DNA from: Bacillus spizizenii TU-B-10
Lineage (GTDB): Bacteria > Bacillota > Bacilli > Bacillales > Bacillaceae
Assembly (NCBI RefSeq): GCF_000227465.1
Contig: NC_016047.1
Coordinates: 3,762,857-3,826,856, forward strand
Direction of reading: 5' to 3'
Length of the DNA: 64,000 nt
Shown here: positions 14,669 to 23,406 of the stretch, in pieces
Layout of the letters: every line of letters begins with the position of its first letter
How positions within the stretch are numbered: position 1 is the stretch's first letter
Position numbers and translations under genes: made by a program
The notes under the pieces: generated by a model
Seen by the model: the letters and a program-made list of their open reading frames with translations, nothing else
Database searches by the model: none
Told to the model about the DNA's origin: nothing

Positions 14669-15210
14669 CATTCGCACTCATAAACGGCCCGTACTCCGCC
14701 GATCAGTTTCGGCCGCGTACGCGCTAATGTCACATGGGCTGCACCTAGACTGTTTTGAGAGACTCGTACAGGGACAGCCACCGGCTTCAGATGCATGCCG
14801 ATAAACGTATCGCCGATGTCTATCCCGGCATCAGCCTGAATGGTTTCGACAAGAACAGGAGACTTCATCTGCTTAAACGCATAAGAAGCCATCGCCCCGC
14901 CCGCTTTCGGAACGGGTACGGCAGAAACGGTTGGAAGCCTTAACAGCCGGGCCGTTTCTTCCTCGATGACAAGTGCTCTATTCAAATGCTCACAGCATTG
15001 AAACGCGAGATGGATTCCCGTTTTTTCCTTAAGCTCGGCAAGCCCGCTATAGATGCTTTCCGCGATGTCTACATTGCCCGATGTTCCGATCCGGCTGCCG
15101 GCCACTTCGCTCGTGCTGCATCCAAGGACAAAGAGCTGATCTTGTTTCAATCCCGCTTGTTCCTGAAATTCAGACAGCATCGTACTCCACGTTTGCTTGA
15201 TCTCATTCAT
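14668..15210 (-). CDS. ywlG: UPF0340 (TIGR01440) family protein YwlG
   Basis: This 180-residue soluble protein belongs to the UPF0340/YwlG family. Features visible are [14 protein letters not shown] near residues 29-42, [12 protein letters not shown] near 75-86, and [15 protein letters not shown] near 127-141. No biochemical role is established; the Cys-rich centre could be a binding site, which is inference. It lies 12 nt downstream of rpiB on the same strand, so the two are probably cotranscribed. Confidence 0.85.
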   Translation of the reverse strand: MNEIKQTWSTMLSEFQEQAGLKQDQLFVLGCSTSEVAGSRIGTSGNVDIAESIYSGLAELKEKTGIHLAFQCCEHLNRALVIEEETARLLRLPTVSAVPVPKAGGAMASYAFKQMKSPVLVETIQADAGIDIGDTFIGMHLKPVAVPVRVSQNSLGAAHVTLARTRPKLIGGVRAVYECE

Positions 15211-15222
15211 TGAACAGCACCC

Positions 15223-15672
15223 CTACAGGTTTTTCTCTTCATAATCTGAGATTTTTCCAATACGGGTTTGATGTCTTCCGCCGGTAAACTCAGTGGTCAG
15301 CCAGATTTTCGCAATTTCCCGCGCCAAACCGGGGCCGATCACTCGTTCACCCATCGCGAGGATGTTTGTATCATTATGCTCTCTCGTCGCCTTTGCGCTG
15401 AATGTATCGTGCGCCAGCGCGCAGCGGATGCCTTTGACTTTATTGGCGGAAATGCTCATGCCAATACCTGTCCCGCAAATTAAAATCCCTCTGTCAACTT
15501 CGCCTCTAACCACTTTTTCGGCCACCGGAAAAGCATAATCCGGATAATCGACAGATCCGCTGCCACAGTCACAGCCCATATCAATATATTCAATTTGCAA
15601 TTCGTCCATTAACTCTTTGATTTCATTTCGAATGTGAACGCCGCCATGATCCGATGCTATGGCTACTTTCAT
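15223..15672 (-). CDS. rpiB: Ribose-5-phosphate isomerase B family protein
   Basis: RpiB interconverts ribose 5-phosphate and ribulose 5-phosphate. The 149-residue protein has the SDHGG start motif (His9), the catalytic Cys66 in ILICGTGIGMSI, and the TREHNDTNILAMG motif. The B. subtilis name is ywlF. Other RpiB-like proteins isomerise allose or galactose phosphates, so exact substrate is inferred from family and genome context. It is upstream of ywlG, and ywlE is 157 nt further upstream. Confidence 0.92.
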   Translation of the reverse strand: MKVAIASDHGGVHIRNEIKELMDELQIEYIDMGCDCGSGSVDYPDYAFPVAEKVVRGEVDRGILICGTGIGMSISANKVKGIRCALAHDTFSAKATREHNDTNILAMGERVIGPGLAREIAKIWLTTEFTGGRHQTRIGKISDYEEKNL

Positions 15673-15829
15673 CTGCTTTTCCTCCCAGCGTGTGTGATAC
15701 GGCCCCGCCCGCTATGTTGACCGCGCAGCCTGTCCGCTCTTTCATTCACACCATATGATGTGCTTTTCACTATATTCTACTCCTTCACGCAGGATTTGCA
15801 AATGACCTGTTTGCAGATTTTCTGACAAC

Positions 15830-16282
15830 TTACCTACCGTCTTTTTTCAGTTGTTTTGCCAGCTGCCGAAGAAGCTCTTCAAGCTCATCTCTCGTTTGTT
15901 TATAGATGTCAATTGAACCGCCGAACGGATCGATGACATCCCCATGGCTGCCTGTGGCATATTCTTTTAGCGTAAACACTTTATCACGATAACGTCCAAA
16001 TTGGCTGGCAATGATCTGTTTGTGCTGATGGGTCATAGCCAGAATCAAATCAGCTGATTTCATATGTTCTTCAGTTAATGGAGAAGACACATGATTCAGG
16101 GCAATGTGTTTTTCAAACAGCGCTTCGACCGCTTGAGGCGTCGCTCTCCCATTAGGCGAAGCAAACACGCCTGCCGAGCGGACACTGACATTCAGCCCTT
16201 CCGTTTCTGCAATTGATTTAAAAAGCGCCTCAGCCATTGGGCTGCGGCACGTATTTCCAGTACAGACAAAAATAATATTCAT
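15830..16282 (-). CDS. ywlE: Protein-arginine-phosphatase YwlE
   Basis: YwlE removes phosphate from arginine residues and so opposes the kinase McsB in the CtsR/ClpC heat-shock system. It has the low-molecular-weight PTP fold: the P-loop C7-T-G-N-T-C12-R-S with nucleophile Cys7 and the Thr11 that gives arginine-phosphate specificity, and the acid Asp in VIDPFGG near residue 118. The start ATG at 16282 follows a GGGGTGA SD; a GTG 9 nt upstream lies inside that SD. The 150-residue length matches the family. Confidence 0.95.
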   Translation of the reverse strand: MNIIFVCTGNTCRSPMAEALFKSIAETEGLNVSVRSAGVFASPNGRATPQAVEALFEKHIALNHVSSPLTEEHMKSADLILAMTHQHKQIIASQFGRYRDKVFTLKEYATGSHGDVIDPFGGSIDIYKQTRDELEELLRQLAKQLKKDGR

Positions 16283-16357
16283 GTCAGTCACCCCTTATTT
16301 TTCTCTATTATATATGAAGAAAAAAGAAACGGCGACTTCGTTTCTTTTATTGGTATA

Positions 16358-16915
16358 TTAAATTGGCAAAAGCAACTTTAGGCCGAATACGATTAATATG
16401 ATGCCCCCGAGCGCTTCGCTGTATGTGCCAAGCCATGACTGCACTTGTTTTCCGATCAGCAGGCCCAGCCATGTCAAAATCATGCTGAAAAGCCCGAACA
16501 GGGTAATTGTAAGGAGCGGATGTGATCCGTATATCCCCAAGCTCAAACCGACGGAGAAGCTGTCAAGGCTGACGCCGATGGCAAACAGCAATAAGCCCGG
16601 CCCTGTCGGCGACATGAATCGTTCTTCTGACTGTTTAAAAGAGGCCATAAGCATTTGAACCCCCAGAACAAATAGCAGCGAACCCCCGATATAAACCGCT
16701 AACACACCGAGGAGCCCTGACAGCATGTTACCGGCCGCCATCCCCCCGAGAGGCATGATGACGTGGAAGAGGCCGATGATGAAACCAATATAGAATATCT
16801 GCTTTTTCCTGAGTTTGACCATGCCCATTCCGAGACCGACAGAAAAAGCATCCATCCCTAAAGCAAACGCCATGATGCTTAAAGTAATCAGTTCGCCTAT
16901 GAACAAATCCGACAT
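16358..16915 (-). CDS. mntP: Manganese efflux pump MntP family
   Basis: The 185-residue protein has six membrane helices in two repeats. Each repeat carries the acidic motif typical of Mnt[13 protein letters not shown] near residues 19-30 and [14 protein letters not shown] near 113-126. The B. subtilis name is ywlD. Function as Mn(II) exporter is by family. The SD (AAGGGGG) sits in the 3' arm of a long stem between ywlC and mntP, so translation may be controlled by RNA folding. I do not see the yybP-ykoY manganese riboswitch consensus here. Confidence 0.88.
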   Translation of the reverse strand: MSDLFIGELITLSIMAFALGMDAFSVGLGMGMVKLRKKQIFYIGFIIGLFHVIMPLGGMAAGNMLSGLLGVLAVYIGGSLLFVLGVQMLMASFKQSEERFMSPTGPGLLLFAIGVSLDSFSVGLSLGIYGSHPLLTITLFGLFSMILTWLGLLIGKQVQSWLGTYSEALGGIILIVFGLKLLLPI

Positions 16916-16923
16916 ACATGAAT

Positions 16924-16976
16924 AACCCCCTTGGACACGCCCCGCTTTTTTAGCCTATGCGTGTCCAAAAAGGGTT
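16924..16976 (-). promoter_or_regulatory. Long stem-loop covering the mntP ribosome binding site
   Basis: Arms at 16959-16976 and 16924-16940 pair over 17-18 positions (core GGACACGC/GCGTGTCC, continued by G-U pairs and AACCC/GGGTT). The downstream arm contains the AAGGGGG SD of mntP. There is no T-run after it, so it is not a typical terminator. Confidence 0.5.
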
Positions 16977-16993
16977 AGAACATCTGACTGTGT

Positions 16994-18034
16994 TCAGCGA
17001 ATCACTCTTCCTCCGGCGGCTTTCATCAGCCTGTTCATAATGGCGAGACCCACGCCCGTGTCTGGAAAGGATTCCGCGATAATAAAATCCACCTTATTCT
17101 CATCGAAGCTGCGTAAAGCATCGTACAGCGCAGCCGCAACAGTCTCAAGCTGAGCCCGTCTGCCGCAGCTCTTCACATAATCAGCGGAATAAACACCCGC
17201 GTTTTCTTCTGTCGTCAGGACACCGACCCGTCTGCCGCCCTGTTGATATTCTTGAATGAGATGCTGAATGCGCTCTGGACCGCCTTCGCAAATAGCAAGC
17301 GGCGCTGTCGGCGCATAATGTGTATATTTCATCCCTGGAGAAATCGGCTTCTCATTTTGATCGCTGAGTCCTTTATCCACAAGGATCGGCCCGATCTCCG
17401 CTTCAATTTGTTCTTTTGTAATGCCACCCGGGCGCAGGAGAACAGGGATGTCGCCTGCACATGAAAGTACGGTTGATTCGACCCCAATCCCAGTAGGGCC
17501 TCCGTCCATAATTCCAGCTATTCGGCCATCCAAGTCGTGAGCCACATGTTCCGCCTTTGTCGGACTTGGCTTGCCTGATAGATTGGCGCTAGGTGCCGCA
17601 ATCGGCAAACCCGACTCGCGAATCAATGCTAGGGCAAGCGGATGATCCGGCATCCTAATGGCAACCGTTTCAAGCCCTGCCGTTACACGAGGTGAGAGCG
17701 CACCAGATTTGCAGGGCAGAATGAGCGTAAGTGCTCCAGGCCAAAACCGTTTCATCAATGTTTTCGCCTTTTCGGGCGCCGGACCCGTTAAACCGTTCAG
17801 CTGACCGATGTCCGCAATGTGGACAATCAGGGGGTTATCGCTCGGCCGCCCTTTTGCCTCATATATTTTTTTGACAGCATCTGTGTTTTTCGCGTTTGCG
17901 CCGAGACCGTATACCGTTTCTGTCGGGAACGCAACGACCTCATTTTCCCGAAGCAAAGCAGCTGCTTGTGCAATTTGTGGATCATTTGTGGATAACTCGC
18001 CAGTTACATCCACAAACCATCTTTTCGTTTTCAT
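16994..18034 (-). CDS. ywlC: Threonylcarbamoyl-AMP synthase (YwlC/Sua5)
   Basis: YwlC makes threonylcarbamoyl-AMP from threonine, bicarbonate and ATP for t6A modification of ANN-decoding tRNAs. The 346-residue protein has the N-terminal YrdC/TsaC domain (about 1-210, with PTETVYGLG and the KGRPSDNPL motif) and a C-terminal Sua5 domain (about 240-346). The start ATG at 18034 gives the B. subtilis length and follows AAGGAG by 12 nt; an upstream in-frame GTG has no SD. The N-terminal coding region overlaps part of a DnaA-box cluster. Confidence 0.93.
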   Translation of the reverse strand: MKTKRWFVDVTGELSTNDPQIAQAAALLRENEVVAFPTETVYGLGANAKNTDAVKKIYEAKGRPSDNPLIVHIADIGQLNGLTGPAPEKAKTLMKRFWPGALTLILPCKSGALSPRVTAGLETVAIRMPDHPLALALIRESGLPIAAPSANLSGKPSPTKAEHVAHDLDGRIAGIMDGGPTGIGVESTVLSCAGDIPVLLRPGGITKEQIEAEIGPILVDKGLSDQNEKPISPGMKYTHYAPTAPLAICEGGPERIQHLIQEYQQGGRRVGVLTTEENAGVYSADYVKSCGRRAQLETVAAALYDALRSFDENKVDFIIAESFPDTGVGLAIMNRLMKAAGGRVIR

Positions 18035-18200
18035 TTTCTGACCAAACTCCTTATTCACAACAATAAAACGATTGTTTTACGCGTGTAATCCTTTTGAAAG
18101 TATAAAAGATGTCCTGTAATAAAACAAGCGTTATCCACAAATTGTGGACAACGCTAATGAAGAAGTGGATAAGCATGTGTATAAATCACACTTATCCAGA
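17976..18200. promoter_or_regulatory. DnaA-box cluster between ywlC and ywlB
   Basis: Within 225 nt I read three boxes that match TTATNCACA: 17987-17995 (-), 18131-18139 (+) and 18176-18184 (-). There are also four one-mismatch boxes: 17976-17984 (-), 18143-18151 (-), 18164-18172 (-) and 18192-18200 (+). Five of the seven lie in the intergenic stretch 18131-18200, spaced about 8-12 nt apart. I recall ywlC-ywlB as one of the DnaA-binding clusters found in B. subtilis. Confidence 0.8.
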
Positions 18201-18635
18201 CGCTTTTTTCATCAAGACGGCCCCTTCGGTTTGCCGCGATTCACAGAAGTGATCAGAAGAAAACAGCTCTTCAGGTACGCTTTCAGCTGGTTCAAATCCC
18301 AGTGCCGCCAGGAAGTCAGCAGAGGAATGCTGATTCGCTATTAAATATACTGTTTTGATCTGGTGCTTTTCGCACAGCAGCTCCATGCTCTGAAAGAGCG
18401 TCACAACATGGCCTTGGTGAAGCTTGTCCGATATCACAAGTGATCGCAGCAGCCCTTGATCACAGCTTATTTTTTCAATTCCGAGACATCCGGCAATGTT
18501 TTTCTCGCTGTCCTCCAGCATAAGAAACTGGGTGAAGCCTTCTTTCACGCCTTCATGATTGGTTTTCGCCTGTTTTAAAAATTCCTCGAGCACGTCTCCG
18601 TCTTTTTCCCTTGCCACCCGCAGTTGATAAAACAT
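18192..18635 (-). CDS. ywlB: GNAT-like N-acetyltransferase family protein YwlB
   Basis: The 147-residue protein has the layout of a GNAT acetyltransferase: an N-terminal strand-helix (FYQLRVAREKDGDVLEEFL), a central strand with CLGIEKI, then LLRSLVISDKLHQGH as the acetyl-CoA-binding region, and the C-terminal FLAALGFE motif. The acetyl-CoA loop is less glycine-rich than usual, so activity is uncertain. The start ATG at 18635 follows a GGGGTGA SD by about 4 nt; upstream in-frame ATGs lack one. It is 66 nt downstream of spoIIR. Confidence 0.82.
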   Translation of the reverse strand: MFYQLRVAREKDGDVLEEFLKQAKTNHEGVKEGFTQFLMLEDSEKNIAGCLGIEKISCDQGLLRSLVISDKLHQGHVVTLFQSMELLCEKHQIKTVYLIANQHSSADFLAALGFEPAESVPEELFSSDHFCESRQTEGAVLMKKASG

Positions 18636-18701
18636 CCGTTCACCCCGTTTTTGCATTCTTTCTTCCAATCTATGAGGCAAATCTATTTTTAGACCAGGTG
18701 T

Positions 18702-19376
18702 TTAGGAAAAAAGGTCGGAAATCCATTCGACTAAGAAGAATTTCACTTCTGTGCCGTCTTCCTTCTCTTCTTTCTCTGCTTTTTTGGCTTTTTCCGCTTT
18801 AGCGGTTACGTCCTCAAGCACTTTTTCAGTCTGCTTTTTTGAGGCTTCTTTATCTTCTTGTTCTTTGACGGCTTCCCCGTTAGAAAAATCGAGAAAGCAG
18901 AGAGGTGGGAACAGCACACACCACCAGTTGGCGCCATCACCGTTTCCAAGCGTAATCAGAATCGCTTCATACTCACCAGCCGGATATACCATGTTGCCGT
19001 AAAGCTTTGTCGGAAATGAGATTTTGTCAAAATCAACGGATATCGATTGGTTCGCTCCTTCTTTCTCCATTGTTTCCTTTGCAATTGCTTTGATTTCAGG
19101 GAGCTTTGAGCGAATCACACGCCGTGCTTCTTCAATAGAAGTAATATCTTTTACCCAAGTTGTGATTTCTTTATTCACTGCGTCTCTTATATGACGTTTT
19201 AATTGCTGATCTTTGTCACTGTCGCTATTTGCTAATATTCTCAGGCGAATCGCCTGATCCGGTATGACCACCGGCTGATTTTCTGATCGCTGTGCCGTCT
19301 CCTCTTTTGCCAGCCCTACAAGCGCTCCGGATAATAAAAGAAAGATATATATACATATGATTACTGTTTTTTTCAT
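18702..19376 (-). CDS. spoIIR: Stage II sporulation protein R
   Basis: SpoIIR is made in the forespore under sigma-F, secreted into the intermembrane space, and triggers SpoIIGA to process pro-sigma-E. The 224-residue protein has a signal peptide (about residues 4-22) and the SpoIIR domain (RLRILANSDSD, AVNKEITTWV, GNMVYPAGEYEA, WWCVLFPPLCFLD). The C-terminus is a Lys/Glu-rich helix. The start ATG at 19376 follows GGTGGGG and gives the B. subtilis length. A sigma-F-like promoter lies upstream. Confidence 0.95.
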   Translation of the reverse strand: MKKTVIICIYIFLLLSGALVGLAKEETAQRSENQPVVIPDQAIRLRILANSDSDKDQQLKRHIRDAVNKEITTWVKDITSIEEARRVIRSKLPEIKAIAKETMEKEGANQSISVDFDKISFPTKLYGNMVYPAGEYEAILITLGNGDGANWWCVLFPPLCFLDFSNGEAVKEQEDKEASKKQTEKVLEDVTAKAEKAKKAEKEEKEDGTEVKFFLVEWISDLFS

Positions 19377-19415
19377 CGGTCCCCACCGTTCCTCTCCGTG
19401 CTTTGTTTCTAGCCC

Positions 19416-19445
19416 TATTATGGACAAGGAGAGCCTAAGGTAAAC
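19416..19445 (-). promoter_or_regulatory. Sigma-F-like promoter of spoIIR
   Basis: On the minus strand GTTTACC (19439-19445) is followed after 16 nt by CATAATA (19416-19422). This resembles forespore sigma-F/sigma-G promoters, and spoIIR is a known sigma-F gene. Confidence 0.55.
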
Positions 19446-19516
19446 GTACAGGGTGAAAAAAATCTAGCAAGCTGTTAATCTAATTTATGGTACGATAGTG
19501 TTTTAGGAGGTTTAAA

Positions 19517-19879
19517 ATGAAATATAATTATACAGTGCTGTTATCAGCATTCACGATGTCGGTTCTTTATTCGATTATCTATATTCATTCGTTTATCATT
19601 GCCGCTGTCATCACGATGGCATTTTATTTTCTGTTTCCTTATTTGGTATTTGCGCTGCCGCTTCAATTCATGATGAATAAAAAACCGAAACGGTTCAGCC
19701 CTTTGTATCTGCTGTATTACCTTATTGCGGCTTTTATTGCCAACGCAATCATTTTCGGCGTGTTGCAGCCTTCGGGACAATCTCTGTTTCAAAATACAGC
19801 CTTTTACATCTTCGCTGTATTAACAGCTCTTGTCTATTGGATATGGGATTCTGTTTTACTGCAAAAAAAGGAAGCCTAA
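19517..19879 (+). CDS. ywlA: UPF0715 membrane protein YwlA
   Basis: The 120-residue protein has four hydrophobic helices (about 5-24, 27-49, 60-80, 91-112) with short loops, ending in KKEA. It starts with ATG 7 nt after AGGAGG. It is divergent from spoIIR and convergent with ywkF. Its match is the UPF0715 family, also found in SP-beta-type prophage regions. Function unknown. Confidence 0.82.
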   Translation: MKYNYTVLLSAFTMSVLYSIIYIHSFIIAAVITMAFYFLFPYLVFALPLQFMMNKKPKRFSPLYLLYYLIAAFIANAIIFGVLQPSGQSLFQNTAFYIFAVLTALVYWIWDSVLLQKKEA

Positions 19880-19894
19880 AGAGGCTTCCTTTTT
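19863..19894. terminator. Bidirectional terminator ywlA/ywkF
   Basis: The stem AAGGAAGCC/GGCTTCCTT overlaps the ywlA stop codon and has A and T runs on either side. Confidence 0.85.
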
Positions 19895-19896
19895 CA

Positions 19897-20184
19897 TTAA
19901 AACAAAACCGTCAGCAAATAACATAGAATAGAAGGTATCGCCGCAACAAAGAAAGCAGCCGCCATTTTCAAGCGGGCTGTACGGCCTTCTTTGGTTTCTG
20001 AATGGTAGTTTGCCCGCTGATCGCTTCCGCTTACAGCCAAACCCGATGTGATGATCGCAAGCCCAATCAAAACGAGAGACGCAACGCCAAACAGCGTTTC
20101 ATATGAAAGAGCCTGCGGAAAAATAGTGCCAACCATGCTCTCAATCGCAATGAGCAAGATTCCTGCTGCCAGGGCTTTTTTCAT
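19897..20184 (-). CDS. ywkF: Small membrane protein YwkF
   Basis: The 95-residue protein has three hydrophobic helices (about 3-20, 32-52, 71-93), and a polar loop ([16 protein letters not shown]) between the second and third. It starts with ATG after an AAGGGGATG SD. It lies downstream of prmC on the same strand with a 61-nt gap. I recognise no function. Confidence 0.75.
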   Translation of the reverse strand: MKKALAAGILLIAIESMVGTIFPQALSYETLFGVASLVLIGLAIITSGLAVSGSDQRANYHSETKEGRTARLKMAAAFFVAAIPSILCYLLTVLF

Positions 20185-20245
20185 CTTTTACATCCCCTTT
20201 GCCGGTGTTAACACAGCTTGATTCATCAACTCGCCAGCAAGCTGC

Positions 20246-21112
20246 TTATATATCTTTATGAATCACGGCGCATATGGTTCTGTCTTTTCCGTTAATATCT
20301 TTCAGCACTTCCACTTCCGCACCCTTAAACGCCTTGAGGATCAGCTCTTTGACCGCTGCGCCCTGTTTCCATCCGATTTCAAAAACGACAAACACTTTAT
20401 CCTTCATGACAAGCGAGAGGTCTTCCATAAACCGCTTATAGAATTTCAGCCCGTCTCCGCCATCGGTGAGAGCGTGCAGCGGCTCATGAAAACGGACAAT
20501 CTCTGATAGATCAGCCATTTCTTCTTCTGAAATATAAGGAGGATTCGAGACGACAATATCCGCTTTTTTGCCCGCCTTAATAAAAGGCTCAAGCAGATCG
20601 CCCTGATAAAAGCGCACATCTGCTCCGAGCGTTTCCGCATTGGCGGAGGCGACTTGCAGCGCCTCTTTCGAGATATCGACAGCCGACACAGAAAAGTTTT
20701 TGTTTTCAAGCGCAAGCGTGACGGCTATCGCGCCGCTCCCTGTACCGACGTCAACGACTTCGAGCCTGCTGTCTTCAGAAAAGACATGCCGATATTTTTC
20801 AAGCAGATGATAGACAACCTCTTCTGTTTCCGGCCGTGGGATCAGCACATCATCATTCACCATAAATTCCCGTCCGTAAAAAAACTCTTTTCCGATAATG
20901 TACTGAACCGGCACGCCCTCTTTATGCATCTCAACGTGACGCTTAAAGCGATACAGTTCGTCTTCGCCAATCGGTTCCTGTAAGCTGGCGAGCAGCTTGC
21001 TTCTGTCCATTCCGGTATCATAAAGCAAAAGAAGCTCGGCCGCATTTTCTTCTCTTCCCGCTTCGGTTAAATAAGAAGAAGCCCATTTCAGGGCTTCAAA
21101 TATCGTCTTCAT
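20246..21112 (-). CDS. prmC: Release factor glutamine methyltransferase (PrmC)
   Basis: PrmC methylates the glutamine of the GGQ motif in release factors, using S-adenosylmethionine. The 288-residue protein has a helical N-domain (about 1-85) and a Rossmann methyltransferase domain with VVDVGTGSGAIAVTLA (motif I) and the catalytic NPPY motif in SNPPYISEEE. The ATG at 21112 is separated by one nt from the prfA stop, so it is translationally coupled to its substrate gene. The B. subtilis name is ywkE. Confidence 0.96.
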   Translation of the reverse strand: MKTIFEALKWASSYLTEAGREENAAELLLLYDTGMDRSKLLASLQEPIGEDELYRFKRHVEMHKEGVPVQYIIGKEFFYGREFMVNDDVLIPRPETEEVVYHLLEKYRHVFSEDSRLEVVDVGTGSGAIAVTLALENKNFSVSAVDISKEALQVASANAETLGADVRFYQGDLLEPFIKAGKKADIVVSNPPYISEEEMADLSEIVRFHEPLHALTDGGDGLKFYKRFMEDLSLVMKDKVFVVFEIGWKQGAAVKELILKAFKGAEVEVLKDINGKDRTICAVIHKDI

Positions 21113-21113
21113 C

Positions 21114-22184
21114 TTAACCTTCCGACTGCTGAAGCTTGCTTGCCTGATCTTCAACGATCAGCGCTTCAACCACTTCGTCAAGTTTTCCTTCAAGAATCTG
21201 ATCAAGCTTTTGAATCGTCAGGCCGATTCTGTGATCCGTCACACGGTTTTGCGGGAAGTTGTATGTGCGGATACGTTCAGAGCGGTCACCTGATCCGACT
21301 GCTGATTTCCGTGTTTGATCATATTCAGCCTGGGCTTCCTGCTGAAATTTATCGTAGATTCTGGCACGGAGAACCTTCATTGCTTTTTCTTTGTTCTTGA
21401 TTTGAGATTTTTCATCCTGGCACGAGACAACAACACCTGTCGGCAAGTGCGTCAGACGAACGGCAGACATTGTTGTGTTAACGCTTTGTCCGCCCGGTCC
21501 GCTTGATGCAAACGTATCAACACGGATATCCTTCTCATGAATGTCAACCTCTACCTCTTCTGCCTCAGGAAGACATGCTACTGTTGCAGTAGATGTATGG
21601 ATACGGCCGCCTGATTCTGTTTCAGGAACACGCTGTACGCGGTGGGCGCCGTTTTCATATTTGAGTTTAGAATATGCGCCGCTTCCCGTAATCATAAAGA
21701 TGATCTCTTTGTAGCCGCCCGTTCCGGTTACATTCGCTTCCATGACCTCTGTTTTCCAGCCTTGCAGCTCGGCATAACGGGAATACATTCTATACAGGTT
21801 ACCCGCGAATAAAGCGGCTTCCTCGCCTCCCGCAGCTCCGCGGATCTCCATGATAACGTTTTTGTCGTCATTAGGATCTTTCGGGATCAGGAGCACTTTC
21901 AGGCGTTCTGACAGTGTTTCCGTTTCCTTCTGAAGTTCAGAAATCTCTTCCTTCACCATGTCGCGCATCTCAGCGTCCAGCTTCTCTTCAAGCATCGCTT
22001 TTGCATCAGCCAGCTGTTCTGACGCATCTCTGTATTGTCTATATACGTCAACTGTTTCTTGTATATCAGATTGCTCTTTTGAATATTCTCTTAGCTTTTT
22101 CGGATCATTTACTACTTCTGGATCGCTTAAAAGCTCATTTAATTTTTCGTATCGTTCTTCGATTGACTTTAAACGGTCTAACAC
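21114..22184 (-). CDS. prfA: Peptide chain release factor 1
   Basis: RF1 ends translation at UAA and UAG. The 356-residue protein shows the codon-recognition PxT-type region ([15 protein letters not shown] contains the PVT-equivalent segment) and the GGQ motif in [13 protein letters not shown] near residues 225-237. The start is GTG 22184, 5 nt after AGAGGTGA; a GTG 9 nt upstream overlaps this SD. It is followed directly by prmC. Confidence 0.96.
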   Translation of the reverse strand: MLDRLKSIEERYEKLNELLSDPEVVNDPKKLREYSKEQSDIQETVDVYRQYRDASEQLADAKAMLEEKLDAEMRDMVKEEISELQKETETLSERLKVLLIPKDPNDDKNVIMEIRGAAGGEEAALFAGNLYRMYSRYAELQGWKTEVMEANVTGTGGYKEIIFMITGSGAYSKLKYENGAHRVQRVPETESGGRIHTSTATVACLPEAEEVEVDIHEKDIRVDTFASSGPGGQSVNTTMSAVRLTHLPTGVVVSCQDEKSQIKNKEKAMKVLRARIYDKFQQEAQAEYDQTRKSAVGSGDRSERIRTYNFPQNRVTDHRIGLTIQKLDQILEGKLDEVVEALIVEDQASKLQQSEG

Positions 22185-22309
22185 GGTCTTCACCTCTGTT
22201 TTCCTGTGCGTAACATTCTCATTATAGTATAGTGCTTACCCCCAGTCAAAAGCATTTCAATCCCAGCTGGAAAAGCCTTCTCTGCTATACTGGGAATCAA
22301 GGAGGGATG

Positions 22310-22696
22310 ATGTTGCTGAAATCCATACATCATATTGCAATCATATGTTCAGATTATGAAAAGTCGAAAGCTTTCTACGTACATAAGCTCGGTTTTCAGG
22401 TAATTCAAGAAACGTACCGCGAAGACCGCGGTTCCTATAAGCTTGATTTGTCACTTAACGGCTCGTATGTCATTGAGCTGTTCTCGTTTCCCGATCCGCC
22501 CGCACGCCAAACACGGCCTGAAGCTGCAGGCCTGCGCCACCTCGCCTTCACAGTCGGCAACTTGGATGAGGCCGTTCAGGAGCTTCATGAAAAAGGAATC
22601 GAAACAGAGCCGATCAGAACAGATCCGCTGACCGGAAAGAGGTTCACCTTCTTTTTTGATCCTGACCAGCTTCCTTTAGAGCTGTATGAACAATAA
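22310..22696 (+). CDS. ywkD: VOC/glyoxalase-family protein YwkD
   Basis: The 128-residue protein has the vicinal-oxygen-chelate fold with metal ligands at His in IHHIAI (about residue 8), Glu in YVIELF (about 57), His in LRHLAF (about 78) and Glu in PLELYE near the C-terminus. This set fits a glyoxalase I-like or methylmalonyl-CoA epimerase-like enzyme. The substrate is not known. Start options after AAGGAGGG are ATG 22307, ATG 22310 and TTG 22313; I chose 22310 for the known length. It is divergent from prfA and 120 nt before racA. Confidence 0.82.
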   Translation: MLLKSIHHIAIICSDYEKSKAFYVHKLGFQVIQETYREDRGSYKLDLSLNGSYVIELFSFPDPPARQTRPEAAGLRHLAFTVGNLDEAVQELHEKGIETEPIRTDPLTGKRFTFFFDPDQLPLELYEQ

Positions 22697-22712
22697 CGGT
22701 TTTTGAAGAAAA

Positions 22713-22741
22713 AAAGGAGATACCCACTTTCTTTGCCGAAT
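22713..22741 (+). promoter_or_regulatory. Sigma-H-like promoter of racA
   Basis: AAAGGAGAT (22713-22721), then 13 nt, then GCCGAAT (22735-22741) fits the sigma-H pattern RNAGGAWWW and RNNGAAT. racA is known to be made at sporulation onset. Confidence 0.55.
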
Positions 22742-22817
22742 CTTTTCTTGTTTTGTCTAACAAGAAGGGAACCGCATTCTATGGTCGAATACCTAGCTAA
22801 AAAGGAGGTATGGGATC

Positions 22818-23372
22818 ATGAATACAAATATGGTAGCAAGTGAACTCGGCGTCTCCGCAAAAACGGTGCAGCGATGGGTGAAGCAGCTGAATCTTCCGAC
22901 CGAACGCAATGAGCTCGGGCACTACTCGTTCACTACAGAAGACGTGAAGGTTCTAAAATCTGTTCAAAAACAAATCTCTGAAGGCACGGCGATTCAGGAT
23001 ATTCATGTGCCGCATAGCACTAAAAAGCGCACAGGCTTCATTGTCCAAAAAACAAATGGCGATACAGAACGGCGAATCGAACAGCTCGAACAGAAGCTGG
23101 ACACCCTATTACAGCAAAGGCAGGACGAAACTGAACTGCTGACAAGGATTTCGGAACTGGAACGCCAGCTGAAACAAAAAGCCGATGAGGGTGTATCTTA
23201 TCAGCTGCTTCAGCACCGCAGAGAAATTGATGACATCCTTGCAGACCTGCAATCACTGACCTCACAAATGAAAGAATTCACCGCTCAGCCGATCCCCGAG
23301 ACTGCTGCTGCTTCTGAAAAAACCAAAACAAGAAAAAAACCGCTGCTATCACTGTTCAAATTTCAAACCTAA
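22818..23372 (+). CDS. racA: Chromosome-anchoring protein RacA
   Basis: RacA binds near the replication origin and, through DivIVA, tethers the chromosome to the cell pole when the axial filament forms at sporulation. The 184-residue protein has an N-terminal MerR-like helix-turn-helix (about 1-60, with [12 protein letters not shown]), a coiled coil rich in Glu, Gln and Leu (about 80-155), and a basic, hydrophobic C-terminus ([13 protein letters not shown]) that could contact the pole. It starts with ATG after AAAGGAGG. It is monocistronic, with a sigma-H-like promoter and a bidirectional terminator. Confidence 0.95.
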   Translation: MNTNMVASELGVSAKTVQRWVKQLNLPTERNELGHYSFTTEDVKVLKSVQKQISEGTAIQDIHVPHSTKKRTGFIVQKTNGDTERRIEQLEQKLDTLLQQRQDETELLTRISELERQLKQKADEGVSYQLLQHRREIDDILADLQSLTSQMKEFTAQPIPETAAASEKTKTRKKPLLSLFKFQT

Positions 23373-23375
23373 AGC

Positions 23376-23405
23376 AAAAAGCTCCCCGTAAAGGGAGCTT
23401 TTTTG
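23376..23405. terminator. Bidirectional terminator racA/ywkB
   Basis: The stem AAAAGCTCCC/GGGAGCTTTT lies between convergent genes and is followed by T-runs on both strands. Confidence 0.9.
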
Positions 23406-23406
23406 A

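Noticed and set aside
16916-16993. yybP-ykoY manganese riboswitch before mntP
   Set aside because: The gap is under 80 nt and lacks the conserved junction sequences of that riboswitch.
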